Of a stretch of 64,000 nucleotides of DNA, positions 52,401 through 64,000 are shown in pieces. Below the pieces are notes generated by a model. The model was not told the origin of the DNA, did not search any database, and was given only the letters and a program-made list of their open reading frames with translations. A program made the translations under genes and the position numbers. This stretch comes from Chryseobacterium wanjuense (GTDB taxonomy: Bacteria > Bacteroidota > Bacteroidia > Flavobacteriales > Weeksellaceae). The stretch spans positions 2,418,001 through 2,482,000 of the forward strand of contig NZ_FOIU01000001.1 of assembly GCF_900111495.1 (NCBI RefSeq), given 5' to 3'. Position 1 is the first letter of the stretch. Each line of letters starts with the position of its first letter.

Positions 52401-55400
52401 ATATTCTGTATACACTGCCAGATTACTTCCTGCCGTATACACAAAATTCGTAGAATGCTGAAATTGTTTATAACCGGATGTACTTCCCACTGCAGTCTGT
52501 GGATTAGAATCATACACCAAAGTCGCAGCACCCGTTTCCGTAGCCCAATCCGGAGCAGCGGAACCAAAATCTGTAGCCGTTGTGTTTTTTAGATAAATTT
52601 TAAAGGTAGTTCCCGCATTCAAACTTCCGGAAGCCGTAGCCCGTCTGAAATACGTAGAAGTGATGGTACCATTTGCAATATCAACCAATTGAGAAGCCGG
52701 GATAATAAAAGCCATCCTTTGTTTCTCATTTGCCGTTGTATTACTTCTCATTACCGAATAGGTGATGTTGTCTACATTCGATGAACACGTTGCCACCGAA
52801 AAGCTTTGCCCCCAATACAGCTGACATGCCATGATACTTGTCAAGAGTAAAAAGAGTAGATTTAGTTTTTTCATATGAAGGAATATTGAATTATTGGGTA
52901 AATTTAAAAAAAATATTAAACTAAATTCATTAAAAGTTAAAATCACTTAAGAATTAAACAACAAAATATCAATTTAATTAACAAATAAAAATATTTATGC
53001 AAAATAAATTAATTAATTCACAAATAAATGATAATTTTTAAAATATTTAAAATCAATACTTTAAACAAATAACTCTACTTTTACATACCACAATTTAAAT
53101 CCTCATAATTCAACAAATCCAGAAATATTTTTAAGTTAAAATTTTCTATAATTTAAATTAATTCAAAATAAAAAAGTGACTTTAAAAAAGCCACTTTTAT
53201 TGTCGTTTTATGCGAAAATATTCCCTTTAATTCAGATAAAAATCATATTTATTCAACAATTGGATTTCTTTGATCAGATCACCATTCAGATTCACCGAAT
53301 GTTTCATCGACTGTACTTCCAGATGCTCAACACGGGAATCATCATCAATATTTTTAATATAAAATTTCAGCTTCTGATTGCCCTGGTTTCTTTCCAGCAC
53401 CGTTCTGAAAAATGTAAGATCTTCCGGTCTGAAATCCATCACGTCCATGACAAGCGAAATGCTTTTTGCAAACCTTTCAAACGCTTCCTGAAGCTCAATA
53501 ACATCGTTTACATTCACGAAAACACGTCCGTCTTTCACCTGGGCAAATTTAATTTTAAGAATAACAAACCTCTGAACCTCAAGCTTTTCCTTCAATTTCA
53601 TATAATCCCTGTCTCCCAGCCTGAAAGAATACGACCCGGAATAATCCTCCAGCGTCACAAAAGCCACTTTTTCGCCGCTTCTGAAACCGTCTTGTACGCG
53701 ATATTCAGTAATCAGCCCAGCTACGGTATATTCTTTTCCGCCACCGCCGTTTTCTCTTTCTTTCTGAATGGTTTTCCAGTCTTTTTTCTTTTCTTCAAAC
53801 AATTCTTCCTGCTTATTCGCAAAAGCCTGTTCTTTGTAGGCATCCACCTCATCAAGATTCAGGAAATGGAATACCCCTTTCGGCTCTGCTTTTTTCGTTA
53901 TTTCTTCTACAATTTCCTCTTCGCCTGTCAGCAATTCATCGGATACAATTTCTATCAAATCAGCTGTTTCATCAATAGAATCTTTTTCCAGAATCGGAAC
54001 CTCATCTACCACTAGTTTTACCTCTTCTTCTTTTTCCAAAACCGCTTTTTTAGAAAGCTGCCCCTGCATAAACTGGTATTGATATTTAAACTCATCCAAC
54101 GGATGCGCAGAAAGATAGAAACCGATGATTTCCTTTTCTTTATTAAGCTTATGCATATTCGGCCATTCCGGACAAGGCGGTAATTTCGGCTGCTCGATCT
54201 GAACTTCTTCCGCAAAATCCGCAAAAAGAGAATTTTCCATCTCGTTTTTACTTTCCTGGAAGCTTTGTCCGTATCGGATTAATCGCTCCAGATTGGTTCT
54301 TCCCGCCATATCAATATCAAAATACTGACCTCTGTGGAAGTTATCCAATTCGTCAAAAGCACCTGCCAATACCAAACTTTCCGCAACCCTTTTATTCATC
54401 TGCGAAGGCTGAATTCTTTCGAAGAAGTCATAAATATTTTTAAATCTTCCATTCTCCCTTTCCCTTGTGATCGCCTCACTCGGACCTTCCCCAATTCCCT
54501 TGATCGCACCCAGACCAAAACGGATCTGGCCTTTTTCGTTTACCGAGAATTTGTATTGAGATTCATTAACGTCAGGTCCCAGAACATCCACACCCATACT
54601 CTTACAATCTTCCATGAACATGGTGATCGAATCGGTATTGTTAATGTTATTACTCATCACACTCGCCATATATTCTGCGGGATAATTGGCCTTTAAAAAT
54701 GCCGTCTGATACGCGATAAAAGCATAGCAGGTCGAGTGGGATTTGTTGAAGGCATATTCTGCAAAGGCTTTCCAGTCGTTCCAGATTTTTTCCAATCTTC
54801 CTTCATCAAGGTTATTTTTGCGTCCGCCTTCGATGAATTTCGGATACATTTTATTAAGAACATCAATCTGTTTCTTACCCATTGCCTTTCTCAATGTATC
54901 GGCTTCACCCTTTGTAAAGTTGGACAATTTCTGAGATAAAAGCATTACCTGCTCCTGATAAACGGTAATTCCGTAAGTTTCCTTTAAATATTCTTCTGTT
55001 TCCGGTAAATCGTAAACAATTTCCTCAATTCCGTGCTTCCTGTTGATAAAGTTTGGGATATATTTAATCGGACCCGGACGGTAAAGGGCGTTCATGGCAA
55101 TAAGGTCGGCAAAAACCGTTGGTTTCAGCTCCCTCATGTATTTTTGCATCCCGGGACTTTCGTATTGGAAAATCCCTACCGTTCTTCCTTCTTTAAACAA
55201 CTGATATGTTTTCGTATCATCCAAAGGAATCAAATCCGGATCGATATCCACTCCATGTCTTTCCTTAACGAGTTTTAAAGCATCTTTAATGATCGTTAAT
55301 GTTCTCAGACCCAGGAAGTCCATTTTCAGAAGACCTGCACTTTCCGCCACCGAGTTATCAAACTGAGACACCAAAATATCAGCATCTTTTGCAGCAATCG

Positions 55401-58400
55401 TCACGGGAACAAGATTACTTACATCTTCCGGCGTAATGATCACCCCACAGGCGTGGATTCCGGTATTCCTGATACAGCCTTCCATCTTTCTGGCACTCGC
55501 CAAAACGTCATGTCGAGGATCTGTGGGACTGTCGAGAACGAACCTCATTTCATCAACAAGCTGCTGTTCTTCCGGTTTTAATTTATCATATTTTGCTAAA
55601 GCTTTCGCAATGTTCATCCCCGGTGTAGACGGAACAAGCTTTGCAATATTATTGGTATCGGGAATCGGGACATCCAAAACCCTTCCGGCATCTTTAATTG
55701 CAGATTTCCCACCCAAAACTGAATAGGTAATAATCTGTGCCACCTGATTTTGTCCGTATTTATCGATTACCCATTTGATAATCTTATCCCTTCCTTCATC
55801 ATCAAAGTCGATATCAATATCCGGCATGGAAACCCTTTCCGGATTCAGGAATCTCTCGAAAAGGAGATCATACTTAATTGGGTCTACATTGGTAATTCCG
55901 ATACAGTAAGCAACTGCAGAACCTGCCGCAGATCCCCTTCCCGGACCTACCCAAACTCCCATTTTGCGAGCTTCGTTACAGAAATCCTGCACAATAAGGA
56001 AGTATCCCGGATATCCCGTATTGGCAATTACTTCCAATTCGAAATCCAGACGTTCCTTGATTTCATCGGTTATTCCGGTGTCTACATATCTTTTTTTGGC
56101 TCCTTCGTATGTTAAATAAGTAAGATAAGCCATCTCACCACGCTTTCCGCCATCAACCTCATCTTCAGCGTGAATAAACTCTGCCGGAATATCGAATTTC
56201 GGTAGAAGTACATCCCTTTTTAAAGTATAAGGCTTAAACTTCGCAAAAAACTCTTCGTACGCCTCAAAAGCATCAGGATACGCTAAAAAAGTTTCCTTTA
56301 TTTCATCGGCGTTTTTAATATAATATTCTCCCGTTGCCAGACCTCTTCTTTTTCCAAACCCTTTTCCAACGGGTGTTGACAGTTTTTCACCGTCTTTAAT
56401 ACAGCTTACAATATCCTGAATATTAGAATCGCCTTTATCAGTATAATATGTTTCGTTCTGGGCTAAAATTTTAACATTATATTTATCTGCAAAATGCAAT
56501 AAAACATCATTTAAATGCTCTTCTTCAGGCAATTTGTGATTCTGAATCTGAACATAGAAATCATCCTGAAAAGTTTCTTTCCACCATTTGAAAAGCTCCT
56601 CCCCTTTTTGTTCACCGGTATTAAGAATCGCATCCGGAATATCCCCGTTAATCCCCGATGTTAAAGCAATTACACCTTCTTTATATTGAGCAATCAGGTC
56701 GCGGCTTATTCTTGGAACTCCAAAGTAAAATCCTTTTAAAAAACCTATACTTGAAAGTTTTGCTAAATTTTTATATCCATTAAAATCTTTCGCCAACAAA
56801 ACAACTTGCGTTCTTCTGTCGGGATCGTCTTTGGTAAACTGTTTCTGCTCGTAACGGTCTGAGATATAGAATTCACAGCCCACTACAGGAATCAATGGCT
56901 CTGAAACCGGCTCTGCTTCATTAAATTCTTCTCCTTTTTCTTCGGCTTCCTGTTTTTTTGCTAAATATTCTTTATGTTTTTTTGCCCTGTCACCATTTGC
57001 CCCTTCCACTGCAGAAACGAATTTGAAAGCCCCCATCATATTTCCGAGATCCACCATTCCGACGGCTGGGAAATTATCTTCTATAGCTTTATTTATCAAA
57101 TCATTAATGCTGGACGTAGCAGACAGTGTTGAGAAAACACTGTGATTGTCGAAGTTGAAATATTTTCCAAGATCAATCTCGTCAATACTTCCGAAATCCT
57201 GTTGTTTTTTCTTATTGTGAAAATCTGCAACCTGCCTTCTGATAACGATGCTGAACGGCTTGATCGGATCCGGATACAGGGTTTTAAAATAAGCAAGCTG
57301 ATCTTCCGAAATTTTCAATACCTCGGCAGGAATCACCCCTATTCTCATCATTTCAAAGAACACCTGAGCCGTTGCATTCACGTCGGCAGCAGCGTTGTGG
57401 GCTTCATCGAATTTATGATTGTAAAGCTTTTCGTAAAGCTCTTCCAACTTAGGAGATTTGAATCTTCCGCCTTTTCCGCCTCCAAGCTGGCAAAAATTCG
57501 TTCCTAAAATCATGGTATCGGCTTTCGGCTTTTCCTGAAGGTTGTCTTTGATGTTTTTTCTGAAAAACTCGGCTCCTACAATATTGTAATCGAACTCTAC
57601 ATTGTGCCCGGAAACGACCCGTACTTTGTCTAAAACTTTTGAAAATTCTTCTAAAACTTCCTGCAGATCGCGACCTTCTTCATTCGCAATTTTTGTAGTA
57701 ATCCCGTGAATCCTCGCGGCGTTGAAGGGAATGTCGTATCCCTCAGGTTTTATAATATAATCCTGATTTTCAATTAATGTTCCGTCGTCATCATGCAGCT
57801 GCCAAGCGATCTGAACCATTCTTGGCCAGTTGTCTGAATCTGAAAGCGGAGCATTGAAATTCTTTGGTAATCCTGTTGTTTCTGTGTCAAAAACTAAATA
57901 CATCTAATTTTTTCTAGCTTTTAATTAAAAGAGAATGTAAAGTTAGCTCAATTTTTCCAAATCAATCTTACTTCAACTAAACAATTCTGTCTATGGCTAC
58001 TATTAAAAAAGATAAAAATTATTAAGCAAATTAATTATTAAAATAAATATTTTTTACCAAAAAACATTAAATTTTAACCAATTGATGACTGGAATAAAAC
58101 TTTAACAATTATTAACTGTAACTCTTTCTCTTCCAATATACATTTGTCAGGATTTCAATATTTTATTTTATGAAAAAACACATACTCCTGGTAAGCACTT
58201 TGGCGATAAGCTTAGTAAGTGCCCAAAGCAATGATGAATTAATGAGAAAATTTGAGAAACAAAAGAATGAAAACGAACAAAAGTTTGATTCTTATATTTC
58301 CAAATACAACAAAACCTCCACAACTGCAGAAATTGAAGCACAGAGAAGCAATCTTGCAGGTTTTGACCCAAGCGGAAAACCGTATTTCTATGAAGCAACC

Positions 58401-61400
58401 GATCTGGATCAGATAAAAAATTCTAATGCAGATTATCTTCAGAACGGAACTATTTCGGGACTAACAGGTTCTTTTAACGGAGAAAATATTAAATATACCG
58501 TATTTGACGGCGGAAGGGCGTTTGGTTCACACATTTTTTTCAACAATGCGCCGAACAGAGTCAATAACAAAGAGGCTTCCACGATGAATTACAGCGCTCA
58601 TGCGACTGCTGTGACCAGCTTTATGGGAGCCAAAGATTATCCATATACCATTACATTTACTAATGGTACTACTCGTGTTACCAATTTCAGAGGAATTGCG
58701 CAGAATGCTACTTTTGATAATTACGCTTTCGCAACAACAACTCTTCCGGGAAATTCAACGACTAGTAATATATTTCAGAAAATACTTTTAGCACAGCCAA
58801 AAATTTCCAATCATTCATATGGTACTAACCCGGGTTGGGATCAGAAGACCGTTAACGGCTCTCCGGCATGGGTATGGAGCGGATATTATACAAGTCCTAG
58901 TACAACGTATGACCTGCAGGGAACGTACTTTACCAATGACCAGAACTATGATAATATCGTATATAACAATCCTTCTTATGTCATTGTAAAATCTGCTGGA
59001 AACTCATTCGGGATGGGTCCTACCGGAAATACGGTACCAAAATATTATGTAAGCAACGGTAATACGGTAGAATTTACTGCCACGGATACTGTTCCCTCCA
59101 ACAATTGCAGCTTGGGCTACGACTGTATAGGATTTGGTTCTTTAGCTAAAAATATCATCGTCGTTGGTGCTTCGGATATCCTTACAGCAACTGACAAAAG
59201 ATATTCTGCGCCTTCGGATGTCATAAAATCCAGCTACAGCAGTGCAGGACCAAGAGATGACGGTGCTATAAAACCGGATATTATTACTACAGGAACGGAT
59301 GTGGCAAGCGCCTCTACAGCAGAAAATACGACAGGTAGTAACCTAATTTCTGTAGGTAGCGGTACTTCATATTCAGCGCCTATTGTAAGCGGAATTATTG
59401 GTCTTTGGATGCAGATATACAAGCAATTATTCCCGAATCTTGAACTTAATGCCGCTTCGGCAAAAACACTCATGGTGCACTCTGCATCCGAAGCCGGAAC
59501 TGTGGGACCAGATCCATGGAACGGATGGGGATATATCAACTCTAAAAAAGGAGCAGAATTACTTGTAGGAAAATCAAATAATACAATCATTTTTAATGAT
59601 GAAGTTTTAAATAGCGGAACTCCTAATCAAAAAGTTGTAACAGCTTCAGGAACCGAACCTTTAAAAGTAACCATCTCATGGATTGACCCAGAATATGTTA
59701 TTCCTGCAAATTTAACCTGGGCTGATGCCTACAACAACAGAATTTCAAGACTTATTAATGATCTGGATCTAAGAATTATCGATACTACAGACAATACTGT
59801 ATATTATCCATGGAAATTAAATGCAAATTCACCGATGACTCCTGCTACGAAAGCAGATAACACAGTGGATAACGTAGAGCAAGTTGTTATTGATGCTCCT
59901 GTTCCGGGTAGAAATTACAGGGTAGAAATTACCAACAAAGGAAACCTTGTAAATAACAGCGGTACAAGCGCGCCTCAGAATTATTCAATCATGGTAACGG
60001 GTTATACACAACAGGTTTTAGCAACGAATGAAACAAGTGCGTTAAATAATCTGACCATTGTTCCTACCATTACAAAAGACGTTGTGAATGTTCTTAAAGC
60101 TCCTAAAAAAGCTACATTTAACATCTATGATCTGTCTGGTAAAAAATTAAACAGTGGAACTATCAATTCAGATCGTGAAACTTTGGATTTATCTTCTTAC
60201 ACTAAAGGAATTTATATCATTGAAATAAAGACAGATAAGGATATTATTTCTAAAAAAATTATAAAAGAATAATATTATTTTCATTTGAATTATCATAGCA
60301 AAACACTAACAGTTGTTAGTGTTTTGTTTTTTGTTTATCTTTGCTTTCTATGGAAAATACACTTCACGAGAAAGTTTCTCAGGATATTTTGCTTAAAGCT
60401 TACAATCATATGATGCTTGCAAAAGCGATGGCAGACATTTACGAAGAAAACAGAAATGTTACTAAATACGTTCATAGTACTTCAAGAGGTCACGAAGCCA
60501 TTCAGCTTGCTACAGCTTATCAATTAAAAAAGGAGGACTGGGTTTCTCCTTATTACAGAGATGAAAGTATTTTGTTGGGTATCGGTTTCGAACCTTATCA
60601 ACTGATGCTGCAGTTATTGGCAAAAGCTGACGATCCTTTTTCAGGAGGAAGATCTTATTACTCCCACCCTTCGAGCAGAGATGAAAACAAGCCAAAAATC
60701 ATTCATCAAAGTTCTGCGACCGGAATGCAGACCATTCCGACAACAGGTGTTGCGCAAGGGATAAAATATATTCAGGATTTTAATCTTCAACAATTTGAAA
60801 ATAATCCGGTTGTTGTCTGCAGCCTTGGAGACAATTCGGTAACGGAAGGTGAAGTGAGTGAAGCGCTTCAGTTTGCGGCTTTGCATCAGCTTCCGATCAT
60901 TTTCCTCGTTCAGGATAATGAATGGGGAATTTCGGTAACGAAAGAAGAAGCCAGAACTTGTGATGCCTACGATTTTGTGGCTGGATTCACCGGCTTAAGC
61001 AGAATGAGAGTGGACGGAACAGATTTCGTAGAAAGTTTCGAAGTCATGAAAAAAGCTGTTGATTTTGTACGAAACGAAAGAAAACCTTTAGTTGTTTGTG
61101 CTAAAACAGTTTTAATTGGTCACCATACTTCAGGAGTAAGAAGAGAATTCTATAGAGATGAAGAAGATTTAGCAAAACACAGAGCAAAAGATCCGGGAGA
61201 AATCCTTAGAAATCAATTGCTTGAAACTGGTGTTGACGAAGAATTATTAAAGCAAATTACCAAAAAAGCCCGTCTTGAGGCAGAAGAAGCATTCGAAAAA
61301 GCGCAAAATGCACCGGATCCTTCTCCTGAAACGGTAATGCAGCATATTTTTGCACCGACTCCTATTACAGAAGAAGTAGGAACTCGTGAGCCTGAAGGTG

Positions 61401-64000
61401 GAGAAAAAATCGTGATGGTAGACGCTGCCATTCACGCTATCCAGGAATTGATGTGGAAACACCCGGAAGCTTTACTGTACGGACAGGATGTTGGAGAAAG
61501 AATCGGTGGGGTTTTCCGTGAAACGGTGACTTTAGGGAAAAAATTCGGCAGCAAAAGGGTTTTCAACACGGCCATTCAGGAAGCTTATATTATCGGTTCT
61601 ACGACAGGTATGAGTGCGGTTGGATTAAAACCGATCGTTGAAGTACAGTTTGCAGATTATATTTATCCGGGAATCAACCAATTGATTACGGAGATTTCAA
61701 AATCAAATTATTTAAGCAACGGAAAATTCCCGGTAAGCAATATCATCCGTGTTCCGATCGGAGCTTACGGCGGTGGAGGTCCTTACCACAGTGGAAGTGT
61801 TGAAAGTATTTTAGCCAATATTAAAGGTATTAAAATAGCTTATCCGAGCAATGCTGCAGATTTTAAAGGTTTATTAAAAGCAGCTTATTACGACCCGAAT
61901 CCCGTGATAATGCTGGAACACAAAGGTCTTTACTGGAGCAAAGTTCCGGGAACGGAGGATGCAAAAACCATAGAACCGGCAGAAGATTATGTGTTGCCTT
62001 TCGGAAAAGGAAAAGTGATCATTGAAGCAGATAAAGAGGAAACCGAAAAAGGAAGAACTGTATTAGTAGTAACCTACGGAATGGGTGTTTATTGGGCAAA
62101 AGAAGCGGCGAAAAGCTTTAACGGAAGAGTTGAAGTGATCGACTTAAGAACGTTAATTCCACTTGATGAAGAACTGGTTTTCGAAAGAGTAAAAGCTCAT
62201 GGAAAATGTATCGTGTTAACAGAAGAACAATTGAACAATTCGTTTGCAGAAGCTTTTGCACACAGAATTTCCAAAAACTGTTTCAAGTATCTTGATGCCC
62301 CGGTTGAAACGATGGGATCGCTGGATACTCCGGCCGTTCCGATCAACCTGGTTCTGGAAAAAGAAATGCTTCCGAATGCTGAGAAATTAGCCGCAAAAAT
62401 TGAAGAAATGCTGAAAAATTAACAATCAGATAAAAAATCAAACCTCTAAATATTTTTTAGAGGTTTTTTTTCGCACTTTTTTTATTATTTTTAATCAACA
62501 TATTGCAAACTTCAAGCACCTATGATCACCACAAAATATGTCAATTACAGACAGGTTCTCAATTTATCGGGCATTCATCTTATCTGGATTTCGGTCTGGT
62601 GTACGCTGATTGCGGTTCTTTTCTATTTTTTCAACTGGCAATGGATGATTATTCCCTGGGTTCCGGTAGCGTTGATCGGTACTGCGGAAGCTTTTTTGGT
62701 TGGTTTTAAAAATAATCAGGCATACGACAGGCTTTGGGAAGCCAGAAAAATTTGGGGTGGAATTGTGAATTCGAGTCGGTCATTTGCTTCGATGGTTTAT
62801 GCTTTTAATACTGAAAATGAAGAAGTAGGAACTTTTGACCTGGAAGATCGTAGAAAAAAAATCGTATACCGTCACATTGCATGGCTCTATGCCTTTCGTG
62901 AGCAGCTTTTGATCCCCACCGAATGGGAGCATATCAGTGCAGAGGAAGAACATTCACATCATCACATCAATCAAAAAAGAAACAGGATCATCAAAGCTGG
63001 ATTTCCGGATTATGGGCGAACTCCGATTTTCCTTAATAAATATCTTTCGGAACAGGAGGCAGAGCTTCAGTCGACTTATAAAAATTTTGCGACTTATCTT
63101 GTTTCCCAGCAGGCAAAAGATATTAATGCTTTAAAAAATTTGGGGGCTATTTCGGATTTCCATCAGATGCAGCTTCAAAATTCTTTAAATGAATTTTATG
63201 GTTTTCAGGGACAGGCGGAGAGAATCAAGAAATTTCCTTCTCCAAGGCAGTTTGCGAGTACCGCATTTGTTTTCAATGTACTTTTTATCATGCTGCTTCC
63301 CTTAGGTTTGGTGAACGAATTTGCAAAACTCGGCGACTGGGGAATCTGGACTTCCATTCCGTTTTGTATTATCATCGGCTGGGTCTACATCATCATGGAA
63401 TTGGTTGGTGATTATTCAGAAAATCCATTTGCAGGACTGATGTTCGATGTTCCGATACTTTCCATCTGCAGAACGATTGAAATTGATCTTTTACAAATGA
63501 CCGGAGAAACCGATCTGCCCGATCCGATTTCCTCTAAAAATGGAGTTTTGGTTTAAAATTTACAACACAATCGCCGTCGTATTTTTCACTTCAGAGATCA
63601 TAAACGAACTGTGAGTACTGGCTATATGCTGTAAAGTTGTGAGTTTTGACAACATAAAATTCCTGTAATCTTCCATGTCTTTAACGCCGATTTTTAAAAT
63701 ATAATCATAATCTCCACTCACATGGAAACATTCGGTAACTTCCTGTAAATTCATCACTTCCCTTTCAAACTGAAGGACATATTCTTTTTTATGCTGTGTT
63801 AATTTGATGTGACAAAGCACAATAAAATCCCGATTAACCTTATGCCGGTCGAGAAGAGCAACATACTTGGAAATAACTCCCATATTTTCCAGTTTTCTGA
63901 TGCGTTCATAAACAGCCGTTACCGACAACCCCAGCTTATAAGACAACTCTTTCGTCGTTTGTTTCGAATCTTCCTGCAAAAAAAGAAGCAGTTTTTTGTC

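Overview
The window looks like chromosome from a member of the Bacteroidota, most likely a Chryseobacterium-like flavobacterium (family Weeksellaceae). This is an inference from four things seen here: an AT-rich sequence with A-rich gene starts instead of strong Shine-Dalgarno sites; promoters of the Bacteroidota type (TTG, about 20 bases, TAnnTTTG); ten proteins ending in type IX secretion (T9SS) sorting domains; and family members typical of flavobacteria (DUF3098, TIGR02757, exonuclease-fused DnaE, choice-of-anchor L proteins). Species cannot be fixed from the sequence alone. No tRNA, rRNA, CRISPR array, insertion sequence or prophage was recognised.

Layout. 1-8.6 kb: a cut-off alpha/beta hydrolase, an EamA transporter, two tandem M36 metallopeptidases and a von Willebrand A protein; the last three are T9SS type A cargo. 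8.6-15.7 kb: rpsA with a long leader, a 990-base spacer made of nested inverted repeats, a DEFD-box helicase, an SMP-30-like lipoprotein, a MerR regulator and a ComEA-like protein. 15.7-19.9 kb: a leftward operon ftsX, DUF3098, uppP, truB, a small outer-membrane protein and rluF, divergent from rsmA. 20.9-29.6 kb: three tandem choice-of-anchor L proteins with T9SS type B tails. 29.7-33.6 kb: rnz, TIGR02757 and DUF1003 in one operon, then rdgB and a CPBP protease. 33.9-45.3 kb: prfC, a DUF4349 lipoprotein, an acyl-CoA dehydrogenase with a small membrane protein, an acyl-CoA synthetase, Nif3 with a coiled-coil partner, a secreted protein, and a potassium channel followed by a 52-residue membrane protein. 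45.8-52.9 kb: three tandem T9SS type A surface proteins. 53.2-64 kb: dnaE, a T9SS subtilase, a fused E1 dehydrogenase, a bestrophin channel and a cut-off Lrp/AsnC regulator.

How it works together: most of the window is housekeeping (translation, tRNA and rRNA modification, replication, envelope, fatty-acid and branched-chain metabolism) interleaved with blocks of duplicated secreted proteins. None of the T9SS machinery genes are here, so the cargo depends on loci elsewhere. Almost every gene or operon ends in a clear intrinsic terminator.

I did not find a convincing undescribed multi-gene system. The observations most worth following are the families of inverted repeats in the spacers, a Nif3-linked coiled-coil protein whose zinc ribbon has lost all four cysteines, a DnaE with a fused proofreading domain and an eroded PHP domain, a promoter lying inside the preceding gene's terminator, and homogenised 3' ends in the duplicated T9SS cargo genes.
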